Positions 53,569 through 61,352 of a stretch of 64,000 nucleotides of DNA are shown piece after piece. The DNA lies in NCBI GenBank assembly GCA_045640525.1, contig JAZUFE010000056.1, positions 1 to 64,000 on the forward strand. Direction: 5' to 3'. This DNA comes from JAILLW01 sp045640525. Lineage in GTDB: Bacteria > Bacillota > Clostridia > Lachnospirales > Lachnospiraceae. Position 1 is the stretch's first letter. Every line of letters starts with the position of its first letter. Both the position numbers and the translations under genes were made by a program. The notes beneath the pieces were generated by a model. That model was given only the letters and a program-made list of their open reading frames with translations. It was not told where the DNA came from and ran no database searches.

Positions 53569-55206
53569 ATGCGTATGACCAATAAAATTATGCAGAATAA
53601 TTCTCTGTATAATATAAATAACAATAAAGTCTTACAGGACAAACTGAGTACTCAGATGTCCACTCAGAAGAAACTGGCGCGTCCGTCAGATGATCCCGTA
53701 GTAGCAATAAGAGCTTTACGATTAAGAAGTTCCGTATCGGAATTGACACAATACCAGGAGAAGAATTCTCCTGATGCCGACAGCTGGCTTAAAGTAACGG
53801 CCGGAGGTCTGGGTACGGTTACGGATATTCTTACCTCTTTATCTACCAATGCCAACAAGGCTTCCAATAAGGACTTAACGGCAGATGATTTGGATATTAT
53901 CGTTGAGAACATGAAGCTTTTGTCTGAAGAATTCTATTCTACAGGTAATCTTGATTATGCCGGAAGATATGTGTTCACAGGGTACAGAACCAATACACCC
54001 ATGCAGTTTACCGCAGCGGACGTGGCAAATACCAAAGAACCTATTCCTTCATACGAAATAACCGAGCAGACATCCATACTTTCATTTGATATGGTTAACT
54101 ATACAAATGTCGGAAAACTGGCCGGCATTTCACAGTATAACTATACTGAAGCAGTACATGAAGAGGTTGAGACCAATATAACCAATAATGATATTCACAG
54201 GGTAAGACTTGCTTACGATAATCTTTCTGCAGAAGCTTCGAAAGTGCCGGTTATTGAGATTGTCAATAAAGTTGATTATGACCCGACCACAGAGATTTAT
54301 ACTCCGGATATCAGGAAAACATATGGCCCGGCATCAACACCTCCGATTACGATAGCTTCAAGTGCCGATGCCGCATATCAGGCAGTTGCGGCAGCCAATA
54401 ATGCAACTCCTCCGACTTCGGTTATTTTGTATGTTCCCGATACGGGAGAATTATTGTTTTCGGATGAGGCATATGCAGATTTGGATACACAGATTCAAGC
54501 CTGTCATGGAACCGACACTGAAATAAGAATTACATATACCAAGAGTGACTGGAATAACGGTGACCTTAGACCGGAGCACTATTTTGCATGTACGTCTACG
54601 GATAAAATTGATACTACAAAACAGATTGCTTATAACTCGGAATATTTGACATCCGGCAAAGAAAAGCAGGTCATAGCTTATGATGTGGGGTATAATCAGA
54701 CTATCGAGGTAAACACAACGGCTGATGAGGTGTTTACACATAATCTTAACCGTGATATGGATGATTTGGAAAATGCATTGATATCACTTAAGAATATCGA
54801 TTATATTAAGGCAACTTTGAAGGATGCTTTGAAGGGTATAGATCAAAAAGCAGATCCGACCCAATATGATACGGTTTCGAAACAACTTGATGCAGCCAAT
54901 AAGTCATATGAGTTTATTCGCCAGAATATGCATGAGCTTATGGGTAATACAATAACCAAAATGCAGAACTATTTGGACGCTGCCAATGTGGCCGTAACCG
55001 ATAACGGAACCCGTTCATCAAGATTGGAACTTATAACCAATCGACTTACCGAACAAAAAACTACGTTTAAGACTCTTCAGTCTCAGAATGAAGATGTCGA
55101 TATAGCAGATGTGGCTGTTAATTTGACTTCGGCAGAACTTACATACAATTCATCATTGATGGCTACGAGTAAAATTATGCAGACTACATTAATGAACTAT
55201 ATTTAA
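53569..55206 (+). CDS. flgL: Flagellar hook-associated protein FlgL
   Basis: 545 residues, longer than the ~300 of enterobacterial FlgL because of an expanded middle domain. The N-terminal MRMTNKIMQNNSLYNINNN, KLARPSDDPVVAIRALRLRS and LDYAGRYVFTGYRT are FlgL/flagellin-like. The C-terminal NRLTEQKTTFKTLQSQNEDVDIADVAVNLTSAEL region is the polymerisation helix. It joins hook to filament. The ATG follows GAGGTGATC. Confidence 0.88.
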   Translation: MRMTNKIMQNNSLYNINNNKVLQDKLSTQMSTQKKLARPSDDPVVAIRALRLRSSVSELTQYQEKNSPDADSWLKVTAGGLGTVTDILTSLSTNANKASNKDLTADDLDIIVENMKLLSEEFYSTGNLDYAGRYVFTGYRTNTPMQFTAADVANTKEPIPSYEITEQTSILSFDMVNYTNVGKLAGISQYNYTEAVHEEVETNITNNDIHRVRLAYDNLSAEASKVPVIEIVNKVDYDPTTEIYTPDIRKTYGPASTPPITIASSADAAYQAVAAANNATPPTSVILYVPDTGELLFSDEAYADLDTQIQACHGTDTEIRITYTKSDWNNGDLRPEHYFACTSTDKIDTTKQIAYNSEYLTSGKEKQVIAYDVGYNQTIEVNTTADEVFTHNLNRDMDDLENALISLKNIDYIKATLKDALKGIDQKADPTQYDTVSKQLDAANKSYEFIRQNMHELMGNTITKMQNYLDAANVAVTDNGTRSSRLELITNRLTEQKTTFKTLQSQNEDVDIADVAVNLTSAELTYNSSLMATSKIMQTTLMNYI

Positions 55207-55207
55207 T

Positions 55208-55250
55208 TTGAACTCATAGCTTAGGCTATTATAAAATACGCGCGGAGCGC
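55208..55250 (+). promoter_or_regulatory. fliW-csrA leader: possible promoter and GGA-loop hairpin
   Basis: TTGAAC (55208-55213) and TATAAA (55230-55235) are 16 bp apart. Downstream, GCGC (55240-55243), GGA and GCGC (55247-55250) form a hairpin with GGA as loop, followed by the AGGAG ribosome binding site. GGA in a hairpin loop near the ribosome binding site is the CsrA recognition pattern, so CsrA may control its own operon. Confidence 0.42.
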
Positions 55251-55266
55251 AGATAGGAGTGTGACA

Positions 55267-55722
55267 ATGAACGTTACAACGAAAAATTTCGGAGAAATTA
55301 CAATTGCAGATGACAAAATCATCAAGTTTCCTTCGGGAATAATAGGCTTTCCCGATTTGACGGATTTTGCCCTGGTTCATGACGAGGAAAAGGGAGTAGG
55401 CGGAATTCACTGGTTGCAGTCTATGCAGGAGCCGGCATTCGCTATGCCTGTTATGGATCCTTTGACGGTTAAGGCTGATTACAATCCTCAGGTTGATGAT
55501 GAGATTTTGAAGCCCATAGGTGAGCTTGATCCCAACGAAACCTTGGTTTTGGTTACGGTTACGGTTCCTTCTGACTTGACTAAAATGACCGTTAATTTGA
55601 GAGGACCTTTTGTTATTAACGCATTGGAAAAGAAAGCTGTACAGGTAATAATAGAAGGCGAAGAATATCCGGTTAAGTTCCCGATATATGATATTCTTAA
55701 AGCAAAGAAGGGTGGTGAGTAA
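55267..55722 (+). CDS. fliW: Flagellar assembly factor FliW
   Basis: 151 residues. KNFGEITIADDKIIKFPSGIIGFPDL, HDEEKGVGGIHWLQSMQEPAFAMPV and VTVPSDLTKMTVNLRGPFVIN are FliW signatures. In Bacillus FliW antagonises CsrA and binds flagellin, linking filament export to flagellin translation. The ATG at 55267 is 7 nt after AGGAG; a GTG two codons upstream overlaps that site. csrA follows one base after the stop. Confidence 0.93.
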   Translation: MNVTTKNFGEITIADDKIIKFPSGIIGFPDLTDFALVHDEEKGVGGIHWLQSMQEPAFAMPVMDPLTVKADYNPQVDDEILKPIGELDPNETLVLVTVTVPSDLTKMTVNLRGPFVINALEKKAVQVIIEGEEYPVKFPIYDILKAKKGGE

Positions 55723-55723
55723 T

Positions 55724-55942
55724 ATGTTAGCTTTATCACGTAAGAAAAACGAAGCCCTTGTGCTGAATAATAATATTGAAATAACGGTTCTTGAAATAAA
55801 GGGTGAGCAGGTTAAGCTTGGTATTACCGCACCTAAGGATGTACCGGTATACAGAAAAGAAGTATATGTTCAGATTCAAGAATCCAATAAGGCTGCCGTT
55901 GATACATCAGGAATGGATGCATTGAAAGATTTGCTCGGATAA
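55724..55942 (+). CDS. csrA: Carbon storage/translational regulator CsrA
   Basis: 72 residues. MLALSRKKNEALVLNNNIEI, GITAPKDVPVYRKEVY and the variable C-terminal tail are typical; the RNA-contact residues Arg6 (or equivalent) and Arg44 region are present. CsrA dimers bind GGA-containing hairpins and block ribosomes. Coupled to fliW, which should inhibit it. Candidate targets are visible in the leaders of fliW-csrA and of the FliD-like gene on the opposite strand. Confidence 0.94.
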   Translation: MLALSRKKNEALVLNNNIEITVLEIKGEQVKLGITAPKDVPVYRKEVYVQIQESNKAAVDTSGMDALKDLLG

Positions 55943-55963
55943 TATTTTGATATTGACAGTAAT

Positions 55964-55997
55964 AAAACGCTGCAAGCATTATGCCTGCAGCGTTTTT
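55964..55997. terminator. Bidirectional terminator between csrA and the HTH gene
   Basis: AAACGCTGCA (55965-55974) pairs with TGCAGCGTTT (55986-55995), with T-runs on the plus strand and A-runs before it. It serves csrA and probably also the convergent HTH gene that ends at 56013. Confidence 0.85.
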
Positions 55998-56012
55998 AAT
56001 TCATTCTGATTA

Positions 56013-56345
56013 TCAATTTACGTATTTGTGAAGCGAAGAAATATCATCCAGATATTCAAGCAATTTTTTCCTTCCGGCGCTGTTTAGGTTCAGATATTTG
56101 GAAGTAAGCTTGTTATTCAGATATTTACTGCTGACATCTTTAACTTCTTCAATCGGAGTGAAATCAATGGGATTTAGAGTTAATATGTCACATATTTTGA
56201 GTACGGTCTTATATGTCATATGCTCAATACCCTTGTCAAATGCCGTAGCTAAAGTACTGTAAGGAATATCGGCATCTATGCAAAATTGCCGGACACTCTT
56301 GAATTGTTGAAGAATACGCTCCTTAAGTAATTCCTCTTTGGTCAT
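56013..56345 (-). CDS. Small HTH (XRE-like) protein
   Basis: 110 residues. The first 65 form a helix-turn-helix (FKSVRQFCIDADIPYSTLATAFDKG, in part: IPYSTLATAFDKGIEH). The rest is a short helical tail (SAGRKKLLEYLDDIS). The gene lies 9 nt downstream of the FliD-like gene on the same strand, so it is likely co-transcribed and may regulate that unit or flagellar genes (inference). Function not otherwise known. Confidence 0.72.
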   Translation of the reverse strand: MTKEELLKERILQQFKSVRQFCIDADIPYSTLATAFDKGIEHMTYKTVLKICDILTLNPIDFTPIEEVKDVSSKYLNNKLTSKYLNLNSAGRKKLLEYLDDISSLHKYVN

Positions 56346-56354
56346 GTCAACCTC

Positions 56355-57668
56355 TTAACAATATGAATTGAATAGCATTCCCGAATAATTACTGCTTACG
56401 TAAGGTGCGGTGTAAGTATGACCGGGGTTCTTATATGCAACTACCGTCTTGTCTATATATTCCATAGGATTCAGAGAAATCTGATTGGTTTTTCGCAGTA
56501 TTGAAAGAGCAAAATCTTTCACGGTGGTCAGTTGTGAATATTCGGGGTCTTTACTTAAAGCAGATTTAAACTCCGATGAATTCATTTCCAAAATTCCATT
56601 ATCCGAAAAGTTCAATCCGATATCGGACAGCCCTTCTTTGTAATATGAAGAGATGCGTTCCATTTCTTTGAGCAACTTGGTGCTCGAATGGTTGGAATTC
56701 TTGTATTTTTCGGCTGAATTAATGAAATTATTGTATCCGTCAATCAGTTCATTAACATTTTCGGATATGGAATCCAAATCTGTTTTGACACCTATATGGG
56801 CAGTTGCACCATCCTCTTTGGATACACTGTTTAATGTAAGTTCGTATTGCCGATCGATTGTAAAATGATTTGCATAAGCGGTTCTTAATTCGTTGTTTAA
56901 CTTAAACTCCGCATTGGCAGGCGCCTTGGCGATGTAATCAATTCCGAAATAGTCGACAGAACCCGACTGCTTGGAAGTGTTATCATCGGAAATGCTGAAT
57001 ATCTCGGATTTGTCAGGTTTTAATCCTTCGGTGTTTGAGGTAAGGCGCAAAGCCGAAGCACCTTTACCATCCTCCAAAATATCTGCGGTAATTCCGACTT
57101 CTGCATTGTTGATAAGTCTTGCCAAACGTTCCTGTATATCTTTATTGGTATCTTCAGCTCGTACATTGAACTGAAATTCGTAGCTTAAATCGTTGATAGA
57201 CAAGTCAAAAGAATATGAATCCGGTGAAAGTGCGGATTTTTCATTTGAGGGCAGAGCATATCCTAAATTGACCTGGGGAGATGCCAAGGACTTGACCTCT
57301 ATATCAAATTCAACGGCATTCTCAGCTTCGTCGGCTTCGCCGATGTATTCGGCCGAAACCATAACTTCGTCTGTTGAATATGCCGATTTCTTACTAAACA
57401 GAGCGTTGTTGTCGGCACCACCCAAAGAAGCAATGGTGTTTCGCAGCTGCCGGGCATTCTCCTTTAAATCAATGGCAAATTCGCGTGATTCATTGGAAGA
57501 ATCGAGAATGTAGAGAGGAGTGTCTTTATTTAGTTTGAGCATGGAATTGTATACGCCGCGAAGTTCACTTTTCTTGTGAGCGTCATATTTTGATACGTTG
57601 CTCTTGGGTGCGTACTGAGTCAGATAATAATTGTAGATATTATCAATAGCGGAATTGTATGCTGCCAT
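56355..57668 (-). CDS. FliD-like (flagellar hook-associated protein 2-like) protein
   Basis: 437 residues. The N-terminus (IDNIYNYYLTQYAPKSN) and the second half (TAHIGVKTDLDSISENVNELIDGYNNFI, in part: VNELIDGYNNFINSAEKY; GLNFSDNGILEMNSSEFKSAL) resemble FliD D2-D3 and its downstream segment. The usual C-terminal coiled coil is not clear, and the protein ends in an unusual SGMLFNSYC tail. It may be a cap-like or adhesin-like flagellar protein. Start 57668 (MAAYNS) is chosen because AGGAGGGG lies upstream; an ORF extension upstream is inside the leader. A CsrA-type leader precedes it. Confidence 0.62.
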   Translation of the reverse strand: MAAYNSAIDNIYNYYLTQYAPKSNVSKYDAHKKSELRGVYNSMLKLNKDTPLYILDSSNESREFAIDLKENARQLRNTIASLGGADNNALFSKKSAYSTDEVMVSAEYIGEADEAENAVEFDIEVKSLASPQVNLGYALPSNEKSALSPDSYSFDLSINDLSYEFQFNVRAEDTNKDIQERLARLINNAEVGITADILEDGKGASALRLTSNTEGLKPDKSEIFSISDDNTSKQSGSVDYFGIDYIAKAPANAEFKLNNELRTAYANHFTIDRQYELTLNSVSKEDGATAHIGVKTDLDSISENVNELIDGYNNFINSAEKYKNSNHSSTKLLKEMERISSYYKEGLSDIGLNFSDNGILEMNSSEFKSALSKDPEYSQLTTVKDFALSILRKTNQISLNPMEYIDKTVVAYKNPGHTYTAPYVSSNYSGMLFNSYC

Positions 57669-57707
57669 GTCGTCCCCTCCTTTCTTCCATGAATACATGC
57701 AAGCCAT

Positions 57708-57742
57708 CAAAATCCATTTTGGTGACGGATCATCCTTGATCC
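57708..57742 (-). promoter_or_regulatory. Two consecutive GGA-loop hairpins in the FliD-like leader (candidate CsrA sites)
   Basis: On the minus strand GGATCA-AGGA-TGATCC (57742-57727) forms a 6-bp stem whose loop contains GGA within CAAGGATG, the CsrA consensus core. CAAAA-TGGA-TTTTG (57721-57708) follows with GGA again in the loop. The AAAGGAGGGG ribosome binding site downstream supplies a third GGA. This is the arrangement known from CsrA-controlled leaders. Confidence 0.55.
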
Positions 57743-57779
57743 ACGCATGAGGGCGAAATGCACCTACTATGATAGCTAC

Positions 57780-57808
57780 ATTTTATCACACTGTTATGGC
57801 GAATACAA
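57780..57808 (-). promoter_or_regulatory. Probable sigma-A promoter for the FliD-like gene
   Basis: On the minus strand TTGTAT (57808-57803), 17 bp and TAAAAT (57785-57780), about 110 bp upstream of the start codon at 57668, leaving room for the structured leader. Confidence 0.5.
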
Positions 57809-57913
57809 GAGGGGGGTCTGCTAAAAAAAATATTGTGTTTTGGCGTTGTCTGTTGTAAAACATTAAAGTAAGGTTTTTGGTAAAGACTAGACTGAAAACG
57901 GAAAGGAAAAAAT

Positions 57914-59269
57914 ATGGGAAAATATTTTGGAACAGATGGTTTCCGTGGGAAGGCCGGCGTGGTTTTGACGGCAGAGCATGCATTCAAAATCGGTAGATTC
58001 CTTGGCTGGTATTACAGCAAGGAGCAAAAAGCCAAGATTGTTATCGGAAAAGATACACGTCGCTCTTCATATATGTATGAGAATGCTTTGGCATCGGGAA
58101 TTACAGCGTCCGGAGCAGATGCATATCTTTTGCACGTAACAACAACTCCGTGCGTAAGTTATATTACAAGAACCGAAGGATTCGATTGCGGCATTATGAT
58201 AAGTGCAAGTCACAATGCTTTCGGGGATAACGGAATTAAACTCATGAACGGCGAAGGCGAAAAGATGGATGACGACCTTCAGGATGAAATCGAGAAATTC
58301 ATCGATGGAATCGGAGAGGATATACCGTGGGCTGTAGGAGAGAATATCGGATGTACGGTTGACTTCTATTCCGGTCGTAACAAATATATAGGATATCTTG
58401 TCAATCTTTCGGAAAGAAATTATTTTTCGGACAGAAAGGTTGCATTGGACTGTGCAAACGGAAGCTCGTGGATGATAGGCCGTGCTGTCTTTGATGCGTT
58501 GGGTGCCAAGACGTATGTTATGAATAATGAACCCAACGGAGTTAATATTAATTTGGGTTGCGGTTCTACTCATATCGAAGGCTTACAAGAATATGTCAAA
58601 GACCACAAGCTTGATGTGGGATTCGCATTCGACGGAGATGCAGACAGATGTCTTGCTGTTGATGAAAACGGCGAACTCGTGAACGGTGATGTGATTATGT
58701 ATATTTGCGCCAAGCACATGAAACAAATCGGTAAACTTCCGAGCAATACAGTGGTTACTACCATAATGAGTAACTTTGGATTGTACAAGGCATTGGATAA
58801 GGCCGGAATTAAGTATGAGAAGACAGCTGTAGGCGACAGATATGTTTATGAAAATATGAAAGAATTCGGACACTCTATAGGTGGGGAACAGTCGGGACAT
58901 GTAATATTCCGCGATGTGGCACGTACAGGTGACGGATTGATTACCGCAATAATGCTTATGAGTGTGCTTATAGAGACACAGTTGCCATTGTCGGTACTTG
59001 CGGCAGAGGTTACAATGTATCCTCAGGTGCTTAAGAATGTTGTTGTTGATGATAAGGAAGCAACGCTTAAGGACGAAAAAGTGCTTAAGGCTGTTGACGA
59101 GTGTACGGTTGCTTTGGGAGAAAACGGAAGAGTTTTGTTAAGAGCATCCGGAACAGAACCGGTTTTGCGTGTTATGTCTGAAGCAGGTTCGCTTGATGAG
59201 TGTGAAGAGCATGTAGATCACATAATTGATGCGATGAAAGCTTCCGGACATTTCCAAAAGATGAAATAG
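57914..59269 (+). CDS. glmM: Phosphoglucosamine mutase-like protein
   Basis: 451 residues, normal for GlmM. Converts glucosamine-6-phosphate to glucosamine-1-phosphate for UDP-GlcNAc. FGTDGFRGKAG is the N-terminal signature; phosphoserine is Ser99 in ISASHNAFGDNG; DGDADR binds Mg2+; RASGTEP is the C-terminal phosphate loop. GGAAAGGA precedes the ATG. It is divergent from the FliD-like gene and followed by nagB after 27 nt. The alternative is a phosphomannomutase; the ASHNAFGDNG form favours GlmM. Confidence 0.9.
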   Translation: MGKYFGTDGFRGKAGVVLTAEHAFKIGRFLGWYYSKEQKAKIVIGKDTRRSSYMYENALASGITASGADAYLLHVTTTPCVSYITRTEGFDCGIMISASHNAFGDNGIKLMNGEGEKMDDDLQDEIEKFIDGIGEDIPWAVGENIGCTVDFYSGRNKYIGYLVNLSERNYFSDRKVALDCANGSSWMIGRAVFDALGAKTYVMNNEPNGVNINLGCGSTHIEGLQEYVKDHKLDVGFAFDGDADRCLAVDENGELVNGDVIMYICAKHMKQIGKLPSNTVVTTIMSNFGLYKALDKAGIKYEKTAVGDRYVYENMKEFGHSIGGEQSGHVIFRDVARTGDGLITAIMLMSVLIETQLPLSVLAAEVTMYPQVLKNVVVDDKEATLKDEKVLKAVDECTVALGENGRVLLRASGTEPVLRVMSEAGSLDECEEHVDHIIDAMKASGHFQKMK

Positions 59270-59296
59270 TGATTTCACATTTAGGAGGATAAATTA

Positions 59297-60019
59297 GTGA
59301 AAGTAATAGTATGTAAAGATTATGCCCAAATGTCCAAAGAGGCAGCAAAAGTTGTTGCCGACGTAATGATTAATAAACCCAAATGTATTCTTGGCCTTGC
59401 AACGGGTTCCACACCTGAAGGCATGTATGCAGAACTTGCCAAGATGAATGCGGAAGGCAAGATTGATTTTAGCGATGTAACAACCGTGAACCTTGATGAA
59501 TATTATCCAATCAGTCCTGATAACGATCAGAGCTATCGTTACTTTATGAATAAGAACTTATTTGATAAGGTCAACATTGATAAGGCTCGCACCAATGTTC
59601 CAAACGGTGCGGCTCCGGATGGAGAAGAGGAAGCCAAACGATACGAAGCGTATGTTCGCTCTTTGGGCGGCGCTGATATTCAGGTTCTTGGAATAGGTCG
59701 TAACGGTCATATAGCATTTAATGAACCTGATGAAGAACTTGTACCCGTAACTCATGTAACGGGTCTTACAGAAGATACAATAGACGCAAATGCAAGATTC
59801 TTTGCAAGTGCTGCCGATGTCCCTACCAAGGCTCTTACAATGGGAATGGGAACAATTATGTCAGCCAAGAAGATAATTATTCTTGCAAACGGTGAAGGAA
59901 AGAAAGCAGCAGTAGCTCAGATGCTTAAAGGAACCGTAACAACACAATGCCCGGCATCTTTCCTTAACCTTCATGATGATGTAATTCTTGTATGCGATGA
60001 AGCTGCATATGGAAAATAA
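59297..60019 (+). CDS. nagB: Glucosamine-6-phosphate deaminase
   Basis: 240 residues. LATGSTPEGMYAELAKMN, VNLDEYYPISPDNDQSYRYFM and GIGRNGHIAFNEPDE are the substrate- and catalysis-signature motifs. It converts glucosamine-6-phosphate to fructose-6-phosphate and ammonia. The GTG at 59297 follows TAGGAGG. With glmM upstream it sets the fate of glucosamine-6-phosphate: wall synthesis or catabolism. Confidence 0.94.
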   Translation: MKVIVCKDYAQMSKEAAKVVADVMINKPKCILGLATGSTPEGMYAELAKMNAEGKIDFSDVTTVNLDEYYPISPDNDQSYRYFMNKNLFDKVNIDKARTNVPNGAAPDGEEEAKRYEAYVRSLGGADIQVLGIGRNGHIAFNEPDEELVPVTHVTGLTEDTIDANARFFASAADVPTKALTMGMGTIMSAKKIIILANGEGKKAAVAQMLKGTVTTQCPASFLNLHDDVILVCDEAAYGK

Positions 60020-60030
60020 AGGAGCAATCT

Positions 60031-60705
60031 ATGACAGAGCAATTGAAAGTAAGTGAATTATATGAACCCGGTCATACGAGAGCTTGGGATTACCTTTCTA
60101 AAGTTGAGTATCCGTGGCAGATTTTAAAGGATATTAAAGATATTATACTGGCAATAGGACCGACTCTTGACCCTGAGGTATATGATAATCCGTCGGAAGG
60201 CGTTTGGGTTGCCAAATCTGCCAAGGTATTTCCGACGGCGTATCTTGGTTCACCTTGCATTATCGGAGAAAATACGGAAGTTCGTCAGGCAGCTTTTATC
60301 AGAGGTTCGGCTTTGGTTGGCGACAATTGTGTGGTTGGAAATTCTGTTGAACTTAAAAATGTTATTATTTCGGATAATGTTCAGGTTCCGCATTATAATT
60401 ATGTAGGCGATTCTGTTTTGGGATTTAAATCACATATGGGAGCAGGATCAATCACATCAAATGTTAAGTCAGACAAAACCTTGGTTATTGTACGAGGTAA
60501 TGGACAGACGATTGAAACCGGATTGAAAAAGTTCGGCGCAATGCTGGGTGATTATGTTGAGGTTGGATGCAATTCGGTATTGAATCCGGGAACTGTGATT
60601 GGTTCACATACCAATGTATATCCTACATCATCGGTCAGAGGCGTTGTCCCGGCCAACTCGATTTTCAAAAGCGGAAAAGGAACGGAAATCGTAGAGAAAA
60701 ATTAA
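60031..60705 (+). CDS. Left-handed beta-helix protein (GlmU acyltransferase-like / UDP-GlcNAc pyrophosphorylase-related)
   Basis: 224 residues. An N-terminal helical segment (LKVSELYEPGHTRAWDYL) precedes hexapeptide repeats (~65-215: VAKSAKVFPTAYLGSPCIIG, VGNSVELKNVIIS, GDYVEVGCNSVLNPGTVIG). The sequence HYNYVGDSVLG resembles the GlmU acyltransferase site. No nucleotidyltransferase domain is present. It could transfer an acyl group in amino-sugar metabolism, judging by glmM and nagB. AAAGGAG precedes the ATG. Confidence 0.75.
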   Translation: MTEQLKVSELYEPGHTRAWDYLSKVEYPWQILKDIKDIILAIGPTLDPEVYDNPSEGVWVAKSAKVFPTAYLGSPCIIGENTEVRQAAFIRGSALVGDNCVVGNSVELKNVIISDNVQVPHYNYVGDSVLGFKSHMGAGSITSNVKSDKTLVIVRGNGQTIETGLKKFGAMLGDYVEVGCNSVLNPGTVIGSHTNVYPTSSVRGVVPANSIFKSGKGTEIVEKN

Positions 60706-60708
60706 TTA

Positions 60709-60737
60709 TTGACTTTGCCTCGTTGCTATGGTATATT
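60709..60737 (+). promoter_or_regulatory. Strong sigma-A promoter for rpmG-secE-nusG
   Basis: TTGACT (60709-60714), 17-bp spacer, TATATT (60732-60737). It overlaps the 5' arm and loop of the inverted repeat 60716-60754. Confidence 0.75.
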
Positions 60738-60770
60738 TGTCAAGCAATGAGGCAGAGGCCTTATTTTTTT
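60716..60770 (+). terminator. Inverted repeat overlapping the rpmG promoter, possible terminator of the glmM-nagB unit
   Basis: TGCCTCGTTGCT (60716-60727) pairs with AGCAATGAGGCA (60743-60754), one G-T pair, 15-nt loop, followed 8 nt later by ATTTTTTT (60762-60770). Transcripts from upstream would form the stem and may terminate. Transcripts from the promoter would begin in or after the loop and contain only the 3' arm. Confidence 0.5.
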
Positions 60771-60821
60771 GTCGTTAAATAGTATGTTTGACGGATGTAA
60801 ATGTTTTAGGAGGAAAAACAT

Positions 60822-60971
60822 ATGCGTACTAAGATTACATTAGCATGCACAGAGTGCAAGCAGCGCAATTACAACACAACTAAGGATAAGAAACTTCATC
60901 CTGACAGAATGGAAACCAAGAAGTACTGCAGATTCTGCAAGACACATACACTTCATAAGGAAACCAAGTAA
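60822..60971 (+). CDS. rpmG: 50S ribosomal protein L33
   Basis: 49 residues: MRTKITLACTECKQRNYNTT, KKYCRFCKTHTLHKETK. The four cysteines (two CxxC pairs) of the zinc-binding L33 form are intact. TAGGAGG precedes the ATG. rpmG-secE-nusG order is standard in Firmicutes. Confidence 0.96.
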   Translation: MRTKITLACTECKQRNYNTTKDKKLHPDRMETKKYCRFCKTHTLHKETK

Positions 60972-60996
60972 TATAAATCTGTTTAAGGGGTGAATT

Positions 60997-61191
60997 ATGG
61001 CAGAGAATAACGAAAAGCCAAGCTTCTTCAAAGGAGTTAAGGCCGAATATAGAAAGGTAACATGGCCTACAAAGGATGATGTTATCAAAGAAACAGTTTC
61101 TGTAGTTTGCATTTCAGCTGTATTGGCCGGTTTAATCGCTTTATTTGATACTGCAATTCAGTACGGTATCAACTATATTTCTGGTTTATAA
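60997..61191 (+). CDS. secE: Preprotein translocase subunit SecE
   Basis: 64 residues with a basic amphipathic N-terminal helix (FFKGVKAEYRKVTWPTKDDV) and one membrane helix (SVVCISAVLAGLIALF), the minimal Gram-positive form. It stabilises SecY. AGGGGTG precedes the ATG 25 nt after rpmG. Confidence 0.95.
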   Translation: MAENNEKPSFFKGVKAEYRKVTWPTKDDVIKETVSVVCISAVLAGLIALFDTAIQYGINYISGL

Positions 61192-61256
61192 GAATTCGTA
61201 GTGGAGTTTGAAACAAGTTTTCAGACTGTATTTGTGATTTCAATTCAACCGGCTGA

Positions 61257-61348
61257 TTAAAATCATTTGGAGGCAAAGTTTGAAAATAGATTTTCAAACT
61301 GCATTGATGATTTCAAACCTGCGAGCAGTTTAAAATCATTTGGAGGCA
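61257..61348 (+). repeat. Direct repeats in the secE-nusG leader, 73 bp apart
   Basis: An identical 19-nt block including TTTGGAGGCA occurs at 61257-61275 and 61330-61348; flanking sequence is also similar. The second copy is the nusG ribosome binding site. After the first, a TTG-initiated 17-codon frame (61280-61333) ends at TAA. Confidence 0.8.
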
Positions 61349-61352
61349 GATT

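Noticed and set aside
57700..57800. c-di-GMP (GEMM) riboswitch in the FliD-like leader
   Set aside because: The conserved GEMM core and tetraloop/receptor sequences are absent; the visible structure is short GGA-loop hairpins.
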